From Planktosalinus sp963977065 (GTDB lineage: Bacteria > Bacteroidota > Bacteroidia > Flavobacteriales > Flavobacteriaceae), in contig CAXBNF010000004.1 of assembly GCA_963977065.1 (NCBI GenBank), positions 1 to 64,000 on the forward strand: 64,000 nucleotides of DNA, in the 5' to 3' direction. Shown in pieces: positions 42,252 through 49,654 of this stretch. The number at the start of each line of letters is the position of its first letter. Positions within the stretch are counted from its first letter, which is position 1. The notes beneath the pieces were generated by a model. That model was not told the DNA's origin, did not search any database, and saw only the letters and a list, made by a program, of their open reading frames with translations. A program made the translations under genes and the position numbers.

Positions 42252-43040
42252 ATGAATTGTTTAAACTGTGATAATTCACTAACTGAAAATAATAAGTTTT
42301 GCTCTCAATGTGGAGCAAAGGTGGTGAGTGATAGACTTACTTTAAAGTGGTATTTAGAAGAGTTTAGTGAAAACTTTTTGAAAGTTGATAATAAGCTTTT
42401 TAAAACGATTTCTGCGCTCATAATTAAACCGGAATATGTTATAAATGGTTACATAAAAGGTTTGCGTAAAAAATATTTTGCTCCTTTAAGTTTTTTAATA
42501 GTTGCCTTAACCTTATCGGGATTAAATGTTTTTTTATTAAAAAATGGGTATTTAGGTGATATTGATTATAGTCGCTTTTCTTCCAATTCTCAGGATTTAA
42601 CTTCTGATAATCTAGAGTATTTGGAAAATTATATGAATTTCACATATAGCTATTATAATGTACTTCTTTTTTTAATGATTCCCTTCTTAGCTTTTATTTC
42701 AAAGGTTGTTTTTTTTAATATTAAGAGTTTTAACTTTTTTGAACACCTTGTAATATATACATATAGCTATTCCTTATGCTCTATTATTGGATTTTCATTG
42801 TTGGCATTCAATATTATTTTTAAATTTGATTATTTTAATTTTTCAGCGAGTCTTCTTATTTTATATATCATTTATCACATATATGCTTTAAGGAGAGTTT
42901 TTGGTTTATCCAAAACAAAAATTGCTGTTAAAACACTTTTATTTATTCCTGTTTTTTTAGTCTTCTATTTTTTACTTGTTATTTTATTTTCAATTGTATT
43001 TGCTTTATATATCCTTAGCAAGGGAATAGTAAATGCATAA
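42252..43040 (+). CDS. DUF3667 protein with zinc ribbon and membrane segments
   Basis: A 262-residue protein. A zinc-ribbon (CLNCDNSL ... FCSQCGAK, two CxxC pairs at 3-6 and 17-20) precedes KTISALIIKPEYVINGYIKGLRKKYFAPLSFL, the DUF3667 signature, and four or five membrane segments (about 75-95, 135-155, 168-190, 190-215, 230-255). The gene is clearly richer in A and T than its neighbours. Family function is unknown; it is separated from rnpB by about 30 nt. Confidence 0.8.
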   Translation: MNCLNCDNSLTENNKFCSQCGAKVVSDRLTLKWYLEEFSENFLKVDNKLFKTISALIIKPEYVINGYIKGLRKKYFAPLSFLIVALTLSGLNVFLLKNGYLGDIDYSRFSSNSQDLTSDNLEYLENYMNFTYSYYNVLLFLMIPFLAFISKVVFFNIKSFNFFEHLVIYTYSYSLCSIIGFSLLAFNIIFKFDYFNFSASLLILYIIYHIYALRRVFGLSKTKIAVKTLLFIPVFLVFYFLLVILFSIVFALYILSKGIVNA

Positions 43041-43061
43041 ATTATTTAAATAATTATAATG

Positions 43062-43069
43062 TAACTTTG
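43062..43069 (+). promoter_or_regulatory. -7 element of the RNase P RNA gene
   Basis: TAACTTTG matches TAnnTTTG. Its G is 5 nt before the first base of the P1 stem at 43074, which supports a transcription start 4-5 nt after the element in this organism. Confidence 0.6.
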
Positions 43070-43073
43070 CTCT

Positions 43074-43396
43074 GCAAACCGCCTTATCGCTCTGAGATTA
43101 ATTTCAGGGAGGAAAGTCCGGGCACCACAGAGTAGCATAGCGGGTAACGCCCGTCGTTCGCCTTTGGCGAAAAGGACAAGTGCAACAGAAAGGATGTACA
43201 GGTAATGCTGTAGTGAAATCAGGTAAACTCTATGCGGTGAAATGCCACGTAAACCGGTGCTTGAGGGCTACTCGCCCGATGCCGGAGGGTAGGCAGATAG
43301 ACCTTAACAGTAATGTTATGGCTAGATAAATGATAGGGATTATCCTCCTTCGCCAAGGCTTCGGAGGATAAGACAGAACCCGGCTTATAGGTTTGC
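43074..43396 (+). ncRNA. rnpB: RNase P RNA
   Basis: The catalytic RNA that matures tRNA 5-prime ends. GCAAACC (43074-43080) pairs with GGTTTGC (43390-43396) as helix P1. The conserved core is visible: GAGGAAAGTCCGGGC near 43110, GGGTAACGCCCG near 43142, and ACAGAACCCGGCTTATAGG near 43374, in the right order and spacing for the bacterial type A fold. Two extra hairpins stand out: TTCGCC/GGCGAA (43157-43171) and TTATCCTCC/GGAGGATAA (43340-43371). The size of about 323 nt is normal. A terminator follows. Confidence 0.97.
43340..43371 (+). repeat. REP-like hairpin inside rnpB
   Basis: A perfect 9-bp stem, TTATCCTCC with GGAGGATAA, closes a loop containing CGCCAAGGCTTC. The string resembles, from memory, a palindrome dispersed in Bacteroidetes genomes. 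It sits in a variable stem of RNase P RNA near the 3-prime end. Confidence 0.5.
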
Positions 43397-43409
43397 TTTG
43401 TTATAAAAT

Positions 43410-43446
43410 TCCCGCTCTGTTGTTTTCAACAGGCGGGATTTTTTTA
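43410..43446 (+). terminator. Terminator of rnpB
   Basis: TCCCGC/GCGGGA and CTGTTG/CAACAG arms with a TTTT loop and one bulged T, then a run of T. Its T-run overlaps the stop codon of the convergent small gene. Confidence 0.9.
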
Positions 43447-43620
43447 ACTCTTTTGAGATTTTAGGGCATCAATTTCATCCAAAACGGCTTGTGCCTCTGC
43501 TTGTTTTTTATCACTTGCTGAGCGATTTGTTTTTGACAAATCAAAGGATTCCTTTAATAGTTTTTTGTACTTTTCCTGAAGAACTTCTTCTTTGCTTTTC
43601 TTTTTAAATAGACCAAACAT
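43444..43620 (-). CDS. Lacal_2735 family small protein
   Basis: A 58-residue ORF: it begins MFGLFKKKSKEEVLQ and continues LLKESFDLSKTNRSASD, the pattern I recall for the flavobacterial Lacal_2735 family. The rest is a charged helix with predicted coiled coil (DEIDALKS). No function is known. It is convergent with rnpB, and its TAA lies inside the T-run of the rnpB terminator. Easy to miss because of its size. Confidence 0.85.
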   Translation of the reverse strand: MFGLFKKKSKEEVLQEKYKKLLKESFDLSKTNRSASDKKQAEAQAVLDEIDALKSQKS

Positions 43621-43669
43621 TTTTTGTTTAAAGATACTTTAGAACTAAGAGGTGGTCAAATTTTTAACA

Positions 43670-43864
43670 TCAATTTTTGGTTTGCTCAATACTACAGTTT
43701 CCTGAAGCACAACCAAAACCAAATAGTCCCATTACAGTTATGTACATACCTAATAAAGCACCTATATACTGTTGATCCATCAGGGTGTGAATCAAGAGAA
43801 TCAAACCCATTATTAAAAAGATAAAGCGTTGCATATTCCAGCCGTTTAGCAATCTTTTTTTCAT
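43670..43864 (-). CDS. Small membrane protein of the rhodanese operon
   Basis: A 64-residue protein with two hydrophobic segments (about 12-28 and 33-50) and a C-terminal FGFGCASGNCSIE that carries two cysteines. The shape is like the membrane part of YgaP or DUF2892 proteins, which accompany rhodaneses. It starts directly behind the stop of the downstream-numbered rhodanese gene with zero gap, so it belongs to the same unit. Confidence 0.75.
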   Translation of the reverse strand: MKKRLLNGWNMQRFIFLIMGLILLIHTLMDQQYIGALLGMYITVMGLFGFGCASGNCSIEQTKN

Positions 43865-44179
43865 TTATAGTTTAGTTTTGAGGCTTTGCCAGGATCCGGC
43901 ATTGAAAACATTGTCGTAGCCATTTGATTTCAATATGTTTTTTGCACTCCCGCTTCTCATTCCAGACGCACAACAAAGCAAATAGGCTTTTTCCTTGTCT
44001 TTTAATAATTTCAGGTTGTTGTTAAGGGTGTTTAAGGGAATGTTTTTTGAACCTTTGATATGACCGGATACAAATTCTGCTTTGGTTCTCACATCGATAA
44101 TTTCAGCGCCTTGCTGAACAAGTGCTTTGTAATCTGTTTTTGGTCCCAATCCAAATAGACTTTTAAATAGCTGAATCAT
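43865..44179 (-). CDS. Rhodanese-like sulfurtransferase 2
   Basis: A single-domain rhodanese of 104 residues that transfers persulfide sulfur. The active-site loop is CCASGMRSG (catalytic Cys70, Arg75); IIDVRTKAEFVSGHIKGSKNIP is the N-terminal part of the domain. It has a short N-terminal extension. It is 4 nt behind the first rhodanese gene and abuts the small membrane protein gene. Confidence 0.9.
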   Translation of the reverse strand: MIQLFKSLFGLGPKTDYKALVQQGAEIIDVRTKAEFVSGHIKGSKNIPLNTLNNNLKLLKDKEKAYLLCCASGMRSGSAKNILKSNGYDNVFNAGSWQSLKTKL

Positions 44180-44183
44180 ATTT

Positions 44184-44465
44184 TTAAGCAGTTAAAGATT
44201 GATAATAATTGACGTCAAGCCAGGAACCGGCATTTATAGATTCAATACCATTATTATTGAGAAATTGAGCAGCAATTCCGCTTCTATTTCCTGAAGCACA
44301 ACATAGTAGAATGGGTTTTTGCATACATTTGAATTCCTCAATTCGGTTTTGAATTTCTTGTAAGGGTATGTTTATGGAACCGGAAACGTGTCCGCCTCTA
44401 AATTCTTGACTAGTGCGAACATCAACGATGGTTGCATTTTCTTTAAGAAGGTTTTCGATATTCAT
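44184..44465 (-). CDS. Rhodanese-like sulfurtransferase 1
   Basis: A 93-residue single-domain rhodanese with IVDVRTSQEFRGGHVSGSINIP and the active-site loop CCASGNRSG (Cys56, Arg61). It is the first gene of a three-gene unit and lies 22 nt behind a TAGTTTTG -7 element. A Crp/Fnr-like palindrome is centred about 40 nt upstream of the predicted start of transcription. The set suggests persulfide or sulfide handling. Confidence 0.9.
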   Translation of the reverse strand: MNIENLLKENATIVDVRTSQEFRGGHVSGSINIPLQEIQNRIEEFKCMQKPILLCCASGNRSGIAAQFLNNNGIESINAGSWLDVNYYQSLTA

Positions 44466-44486
44466 TTTATAGTTTTATTTACTTTG

Positions 44487-44531
44487 CAAAACTAAAGCTG
44501 AAAAACTGCATTCACAGTTACAATTGTTACA
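44487..44531 (-). promoter_or_regulatory. Promoter with Crp/Fnr-like site for the rhodanese operon
   Basis: On the minus strand TAGTTTTG (44494 to 44487) is a -7 element; no TTG box is present. Further upstream TGTAACAATTGTAAC (half-sites TGTAAC and GTAAC, perfect core ACAATTGT) is centred at 44523.5, about 40 nt before the predicted start, the position of class II Crp/Fnr activators. Confidence 0.5.
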
Positions 44532-44540
44532 AAGCAAAAA

Positions 44541-45077
44541 CTAGTTTTCAAAAAAACTAAAAACAGAGCCGCCATATCTCCTGGATTCTGAGTGGCAGGC
44601 TACATTACTGAGATCGGTGTGTTTGGAATGTTCAATAATGAGAAAGCCATCAGCATTGAGTAGTTTATTTTCAAAAACTAAATTGATAATACGTTCAAAT
44701 TGACCGGTATCAAAATCATAAGGTGGGTCAGCAAAAATGACATCAAAAGAGTGTTTGTTTTTTTCTAAAAAAGAGAAAACATTAGCCTTGATGGTATGAA
44801 TTGCAAAATCAAGTTCTTCACTTGTTTTCTTTATAAATTGAACACAACCATGGTCTGCATCTACTGCAGTTATACTTGAATTTCCGCGGGAAGCAAATTC
44901 AAAACTGATATTTCCAGTTCCCGCAAAAAGGTCAAGAAAGGATACCTCATGAAAAGCAATGCGATTATTCAAAATATTAAAAAGGGCTTCTTTGGCAAAG
45001 TCTGTTGTGGGTCTTACCGGAAGTTTTTTTGGAGCGATGAGTCTTTTCCCTTTGTATTTTCCTGAAATGATGCGCAT
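44541..45077 (-). CDS. rsmD: 16S rRNA (guanine-966 N2) methyltransferase
   Basis: Methylates G966 of 16S rRNA with SAM. MRIISGKYKGKRL at the N-terminus, the SAM motif FLDLFAGTGNISFE (near 47-60) and the catalytic DPPYDF motif (near 115) identify RsmD. Length 178 is normal. The start is isolated from the DUF3822 gene by 110 nt. Confidence 0.93.
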   Translation of the reverse strand: MRIISGKYKGKRLIAPKKLPVRPTTDFAKEALFNILNNRIAFHEVSFLDLFAGTGNISFEFASRGNSSITAVDADHGCVQFIKKTSEELDFAIHTIKANVFSFLEKNKHSFDVIFADPPYDFDTGQFERIINLVFENKLLNADGFLIIEHSKHTDLSNVACHSESRRYGGSVFSFFEN

Positions 45078-45186
45078 AAAATAGTTTATAAGTTTATGAG
45101 TTTTTGAATATGTGGGATTGTGAGTTATTATTTAGGGTTGTTACCACGCTACCCTTGAATACTTCTTTAAATCTCTCCCATTTAAT

Positions 45187-45972
45187 TTAAATAATATGGA
45201 GCGAATTGGGCTTGTCTTCTTTTTCAAGAGATACATTTCTAATATATTTATAAGCTATTTTAAAGAATGAATCTTCTTTTGAAACTCGACCACTTAGTTG
45301 AAGTTGAAATGTTTCAGGATTGAGTTGTAATTGTTCTGCAATAAAAAGAATGTAGTAGATAAAATCTTCGGGTGTGGCATACTGAAAACTATTAAAAAGC
45401 TGGATTTTTTTTCCAGATGTGACCAATACATCCATTTGACTTTTATAAAGTTTGACATACATCTTTAGGGTATGATCGTTTCGCTCTTCAGAGAGCGTTT
45501 TTTCTATAAAAACAGAAGATGAATGCAAAAAGGTAAAACTTCCATATTGCTCAAAAAAGTAATTATTTACATTTGTTAAAGGAACATAAACAACGGCAAA
45601 TTCATACCCTTCCGGACAATCAAAAGCAACATAATCTGTTGATAACAATCGGGAACTATACTTTAAATAATCATCCAGACTGTCTTCTTGAAATAATGCT
45701 TTTGGAACTAATGAAAACAGGGTGTTTTGATGAATAACTGTAACTTCTTTCAGCGGCGATTGAAGTTCATCAAATTGATTGTAAGCACTTTTAATTTCGT
45801 TTAAAACATCATCGGGATTTCGTGTTTCAGTAAAGTCTATTTGTTTCTCATATAGAGGGGTAGCTGACTCTTCATCACGTATAAAAAAAGAAAGTCCATT
45901 CAAGCTTACCTGAACGGACATTCTGTAAATTGAGTTTAAATCTATTTTATTATTGCTCGCCGGCTTTGTCAT
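45187..45972 (-). CDS. DUF3822 family protein
   Basis: An about 261-residue protein of the Bacteroidetes DUF3822 family, which has an actin-like ATPase fold. MSVQVSLNGLSFFI, SLVPKALF and DYVAFDCPEGYEFAVVYVPL are visible. The gene overlaps the end of the upstream gene; ATG at 45972 is chosen, but ATG 45993 or a downstream start is possible. It has often been found next to rsmD in Flavobacteria (from memory). Confidence 0.8.
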   Translation of the reverse strand: MTKPASNNKIDLNSIYRMSVQVSLNGLSFFIRDEESATPLYEKQIDFTETRNPDDVLNEIKSAYNQFDELQSPLKEVTVIHQNTLFSLVPKALFQEDSLDDYLKYSSRLLSTDYVAFDCPEGYEFAVVYVPLTNVNNYFFEQYGSFTFLHSSSVFIEKTLSEERNDHTLKMYVKLYKSQMDVLVTSGKKIQLFNSFQYATPEDFIYYILFIAEQLQLNPETFQLQLSGRVSKEDSFFKIAYKYIRNVSLEKEDKPNSLHII

Positions 45973-46609
45973 ATTGTTTTGGCCAGTTTCCATTGGTGTT
46001 TACATCTGTCATTGACCCCACTCGAATGTGAGTACCATTAACCCCATCAACAGATTGAGTTTGTTTCTCTTGTATCACTAAGTCTCTGGGTAGGTCGTGT
46101 AAAATATCATCTTTACTGGCTGTCGCTTCAAAAACAGCAATTTTCCTGTCGCTTCTCATTATAAAACCTGCATTGAGAGAGATGGGCACCTCTTTTCCTT
46201 TAACTTCTATTTTATCTAAATTTTTATAACGGTCTGAACCATTGAATATGGAATCTTTAACAGAAACAAACCCTAGCGTATCGATTACTACATCTTCAAT
46301 ATAATATCCGGTTACTCCAAACGCTTTATTTCGTTCCACATCATCATAAATGGTGTCTCTGCGTTGCGTGATAGCAAATTGTGCAGTGTCAATAAAACGA
46401 ACTAATGAATCAAAACTACTGTTGAACTTGCCCGTTACTTGCAAGTGAGCAAGCTCTGCCGTACGGATGTCTTTAAGTTGTTCAATAACTTTGGCATACC
46501 GTTTTTCCTTTTCTGCGTTGAATTTTGTGGGTTCATAAACAGAATTAAAAAGTTTGTAACCAAGAAAAATGATGATGATCCAGAGAACAAGTTGAATTAA
46601 AAGTTTCAT
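45950..46609 (-). CDS. Conserved membrane-anchored protein of unknown function
   Basis: A 219-residue protein with one N-terminal membrane segment (3-19), a charged helix (about 31-60) with EKRYAKVIEQLKDIR and a soluble beta-rich domain. It overlaps the DUF3822 gene, which suggests coupled expression. I recall similar proteins near DUF3822 in Bacteroidetes but know no function. Confidence 0.75.
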   Translation of the reverse strand: MKLLIQLVLWIIIIFLGYKLFNSVYEPTKFNAEKEKRYAKVIEQLKDIRTAELAHLQVTGKFNSSFDSLVRFIDTAQFAITQRRDTIYDDVERNKAFGVTGYYIEDVVIDTLGFVSVKDSIFNGSDRYKNLDKIEVKGKEVPISLNAGFIMRSDRKIAVFEATASKDDILHDLPRDLVIQEKQTQSVDGVNGTHIRVGSMTDVNTNGNWPKQYDKAGEQ

Positions 46610-46763
46610 TTTGAAATCGTTTTTTATTTAACGTAAATGGTGTATCGCAAATCTACAATTTTTTTTCAATCACAAAAGTATATTCTATAAAAATCACCTT
46701 GATTTGATATATTTGATAATCATCCCTTAACTTAGCCTTTTCATTGAAAACCCACTTTCCTAC

Positions 46764-48185
46764 ATGAAAAGCACTGATTTTTATAAATTATTAGTTCAAA
46801 AATTTCCACATCAACCCACGCAAGTTCAAGATGTTGTGTTGCAAAAAATTTCTGAATTTTTAGTGTCATCAAACTCAGAAGACTTGTTTTTGTTGAAAGG
46901 GTATGCAGGGACAGGAAAAACGACTATTATAAGTACTGTGGTAAATCACCTTTGGGAATTGAAAAAGAAAGCCGTTTTGATGGCACCCACAGGAAGAGCA
47001 GCAAAAGTGATCAGTAACTATTCCGGTAAGGAAGCATTTACCATTCATAAAAAAATATACTTTCCAAAGGCTCAAAAGGGTGGGGGCGTCACTTTTTCAC
47101 TTCAGCCAAACAAACACCGCGACACTTTTTTTATAGTAGATGAGGCATCAATGATTGGTGATTCTACTTCAGAATCAAAACTTTTTGAAAACGGTTCCTT
47201 GCTTGATGATTTGATGCAGTATGTGTATAGTGGTTATGGGTGTAAACTCATTCTCATTGGTGACACAGCACAATTACCACCTGTTAAAATGGAATTGAGT
47301 CCCGCTCTGGATGAGCAAACGCTATCAAATTATTACAACAAAGAAGTGATTGCCATAGAACTCAATGAAGTGGTGAGACAAAAGGAGGAAAGTGGTATTC
47401 TTCACAACGCCACCTTACTTCGACAAACGCTTGAAAATGGATTTTATGAAGATTTTAAATTCAACCTTCAAAATTTTAAAGATATTATCAAACCCGAAGA
47501 CGGTTATGAACTTCAGGATGCGATCAACGACGCTTATAACGTTTTGGGTAAAGAAGACACAGTAATTATTTTACGTTCTAATAAAAGAGCCAATTTGTTT
47601 AATGAAAACATTCGCTCACGCATTCTTTTTCAGGAAAGTGAATTGGCGACCGGTGATTATTTGATGGTTGTTAAAAACAATTATTTTTGGGTAAAGCCCA
47701 CCAGTGATGCCGGGTTTATTGCCAATGGTGATATTATCGAAATTCTTGAAATCCATAATTTTAAAGACCTTTATGGTTTTCGGTTTGCTGAAGTGACTGT
47801 TAGAATGGTCGATTACCCTAAAATGAAACCCTTTGAGACCGTACTTTTATTGGACACTATCAAATCTGAATCTCCTTCTTTATCTTATGAAGACTCTAAT
47901 AAACTGTATCAGGAAGTAATGAAGGATTATGAAGATGTAAAATCAAAATATAAAAAGTTTCTGAGTGTCAAAGCCAACAAATACTTCAATGCCTTACAGG
48001 TAAAGTTTTCGTATGCCATAACCTGTCATAAATCGCAAGGAGGGCAATGGAATACTGTTTTTGTGGAACAGCCTTATTTGCCAAACGGAATAGATAAGGA
48101 GTACTTAAGGTGGCTTTATACTGCGGTCACCCGAGCAAAAGAAAAACTCTATTTAATTGGTTTCAAAGATGCGTTTTTTGAATAA
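46764..48185 (+). CDS. RecD-like ATP-dependent DNA helicase
   Basis: A superfamily 1 helicase of 473 residues with Walker A GYAGTGKTT (46-54), LMAPTGRAAKV, the Walker B region VDEASMIGD, LIGDTAQLPP, and the C-terminal UvrD-like motif TCHKSQGGQW and WLYTAVTRAKEKL. It resembles the RecD/TraA N-terminal family but is short, without the extra nuclease domain, a type common in Bacteroidetes. Its stop is 3 nt from the nhaA stop. Confidence 0.9.
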   Translation: MKSTDFYKLLVQKFPHQPTQVQDVVLQKISEFLVSSNSEDLFLLKGYAGTGKTTIISTVVNHLWELKKKAVLMAPTGRAAKVISNYSGKEAFTIHKKIYFPKAQKGGGVTFSLQPNKHRDTFFIVDEASMIGDSTSESKLFENGSLLDDLMQYVYSGYGCKLILIGDTAQLPPVKMELSPALDEQTLSNYYNKEVIAIELNEVVRQKEESGILHNATLLRQTLENGFYEDFKFNLQNFKDIIKPEDGYELQDAINDAYNVLGKEDTVIILRSNKRANLFNENIRSRILFQESELATGDYLMVVKNNYFWVKPTSDAGFIANGDIIEILEIHNFKDLYGFRFAEVTVRMVDYPKMKPFETVLLLDTIKSESPSLSYEDSNKLYQEVMKDYEDVKSKYKKFLSVKANKYFNALQVKFSYAITCHKSQGGQWNTVFVEQPYLPNGIDKEYLRWLYTAVTRAKEKLYLIGFKDAFFE

Positions 48186-48188
48186 GGT

Positions 48189-49550
48189 TTATGCTGTACT
48201 CTCTTTGGACTTTTCTTCAATGTTTTCGTTTGGTTTCCCAATAATTTTCAAATAAAAATAACCTAATAGTCCGGCAATGATTGAGGCAGAGAGAATACCC
48301 ATTTTTGCTTGTGTTTCATAAATTTCACTTTCATAGGCAAGGTCTGTAATAAATAGAGACATTGTAAAACCAATCGCGGCAAGAAAACCGAGTCCAAAAA
48401 CATGTTTCCATCCAATCCCTTTAGGTAATGAACAGACGTTGAGGAGAACCATTAGTTTGGTAAAGAGAAAAATACCAGCAATTTTTCCAACAATGAGTCC
48501 CAGAATGACTCCCAAAGTCACCGGACTTTGAAAAAAGGAAAAGGACTCAGCGTCTATGGTAACACCGGCATTTGCAAATGCAAACAACGGTAATACAATG
48601 AAACTCACAAAAGGATGCAAAGCGTGCTCCAGTCTTTGAAGAGGTGGAGTTGCATCTTCTGTCAATTGTGAGAATTTTTCGATGGTTTCAGTTATCATTT
48701 CATCGGTATGTGGCTCTTTAGCTTTTGATTTCAATCGATACCTTTTTATTTTTGAGCTTAGTAGCCTTGCTTTACGCAGAAATAACGAGGTGTTGATTCG
48801 TTTACTGGTTGGGATTGTAAAAGCCGCCAAAACTGCTGCAATAGTGGCATGAACTCCCGAAAGTAATATAGCCAGCCACAATCCGCCAATGCCCATTACT
48901 GCATAAAAAATGGTATTTCTTATTCCCACACGATTTGCCATGAACAAGACAAATAAGAAGAAGGCTCCCATAGCCAAATTATTCATTGATATTTCTGAAG
49001 TGTAAAAAAAGGCAATAACCAAAACGGCACCCAAATCATCGACAATTGCAATTGCCGTCAAAAACACTTTCAGCGAAAGGGGCACTTTGTCACCCAATAA
49101 ATACAATATACCCAATGCAAATGCAATATCTGTTGCCATAGGAATACCCCAACCGGCAGCAGCATCTGTACCCTGTGTAAAAGCGAAAAAAATCAATGCA
49201 GGAAAAACCATGCCTCCCACAGCAGCAACAACCGGAAGCATTGCACCTCTAAAACTGGCCAATTCACCATGCATCAACTCTCGTTTTAACTCCATTCCCA
49301 CTAAGAAAAAAAACATAGACATAAGTCCGTCGTTAATCCAATGCAGCAGGTTTTTCTTGATAACAAAATCCTCAAAACCAATATAAATGTATTGTTTCCA
49401 AAAATTGTGATAGGTCTCAGCCAGAGGAGAGTTTGCAACAATCATTGCCAGTGTGGCTGCCACAATTAATAGGATCCCAACAGAAGTTTTCTTTTCAATA
49501 AAATGCTTAATGGGAAGAATGAGGTAGAGGTCAAGATTGGACTTTTTCAT
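48189..49550 (-). CDS. nhaA: Na+/H+ antiporter NhaA
   Basis: Exports sodium in exchange for protons at the inner membrane. It has about 11 membrane segments and the essential residues in TDIAFALGILYLLG and AIAIVDDLGAVLVI (the aspartate pair). Length 453 is slightly longer than E. coli NhaA because of a cytoplasmic loop rich in charged residues near 250-300. Its presence fits a marine or brackish lifestyle, though this is only suggestive. Confidence 0.95.
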   Translation of the reverse strand: MKKSNLDLYLILPIKHFIEKKTSVGILLIVAATLAMIVANSPLAETYHNFWKQYIYIGFEDFVIKKNLLHWINDGLMSMFFFLVGMELKRELMHGELASFRGAMLPVVAAVGGMVFPALIFFAFTQGTDAAAGWGIPMATDIAFALGILYLLGDKVPLSLKVFLTAIAIVDDLGAVLVIAFFYTSEISMNNLAMGAFFLFVLFMANRVGIRNTIFYAVMGIGGLWLAILLSGVHATIAAVLAAFTIPTSKRINTSLFLRKARLLSSKIKRYRLKSKAKEPHTDEMITETIEKFSQLTEDATPPLQRLEHALHPFVSFIVLPLFAFANAGVTIDAESFSFFQSPVTLGVILGLIVGKIAGIFLFTKLMVLLNVCSLPKGIGWKHVFGLGFLAAIGFTMSLFITDLAYESEIYETQAKMGILSASIIAGLLGYFYLKIIGKPNENIEEKSKESTA

Positions 49551-49654
49551 AGAAAAATATTTTTAATAAAATCCTAAGATTGTATCAAAACAGTTTTCAA
49601 AAGTACCTTTAAAATTACAGCATAAATATGACAAAAGTCAGTTATGGAGGCTGT

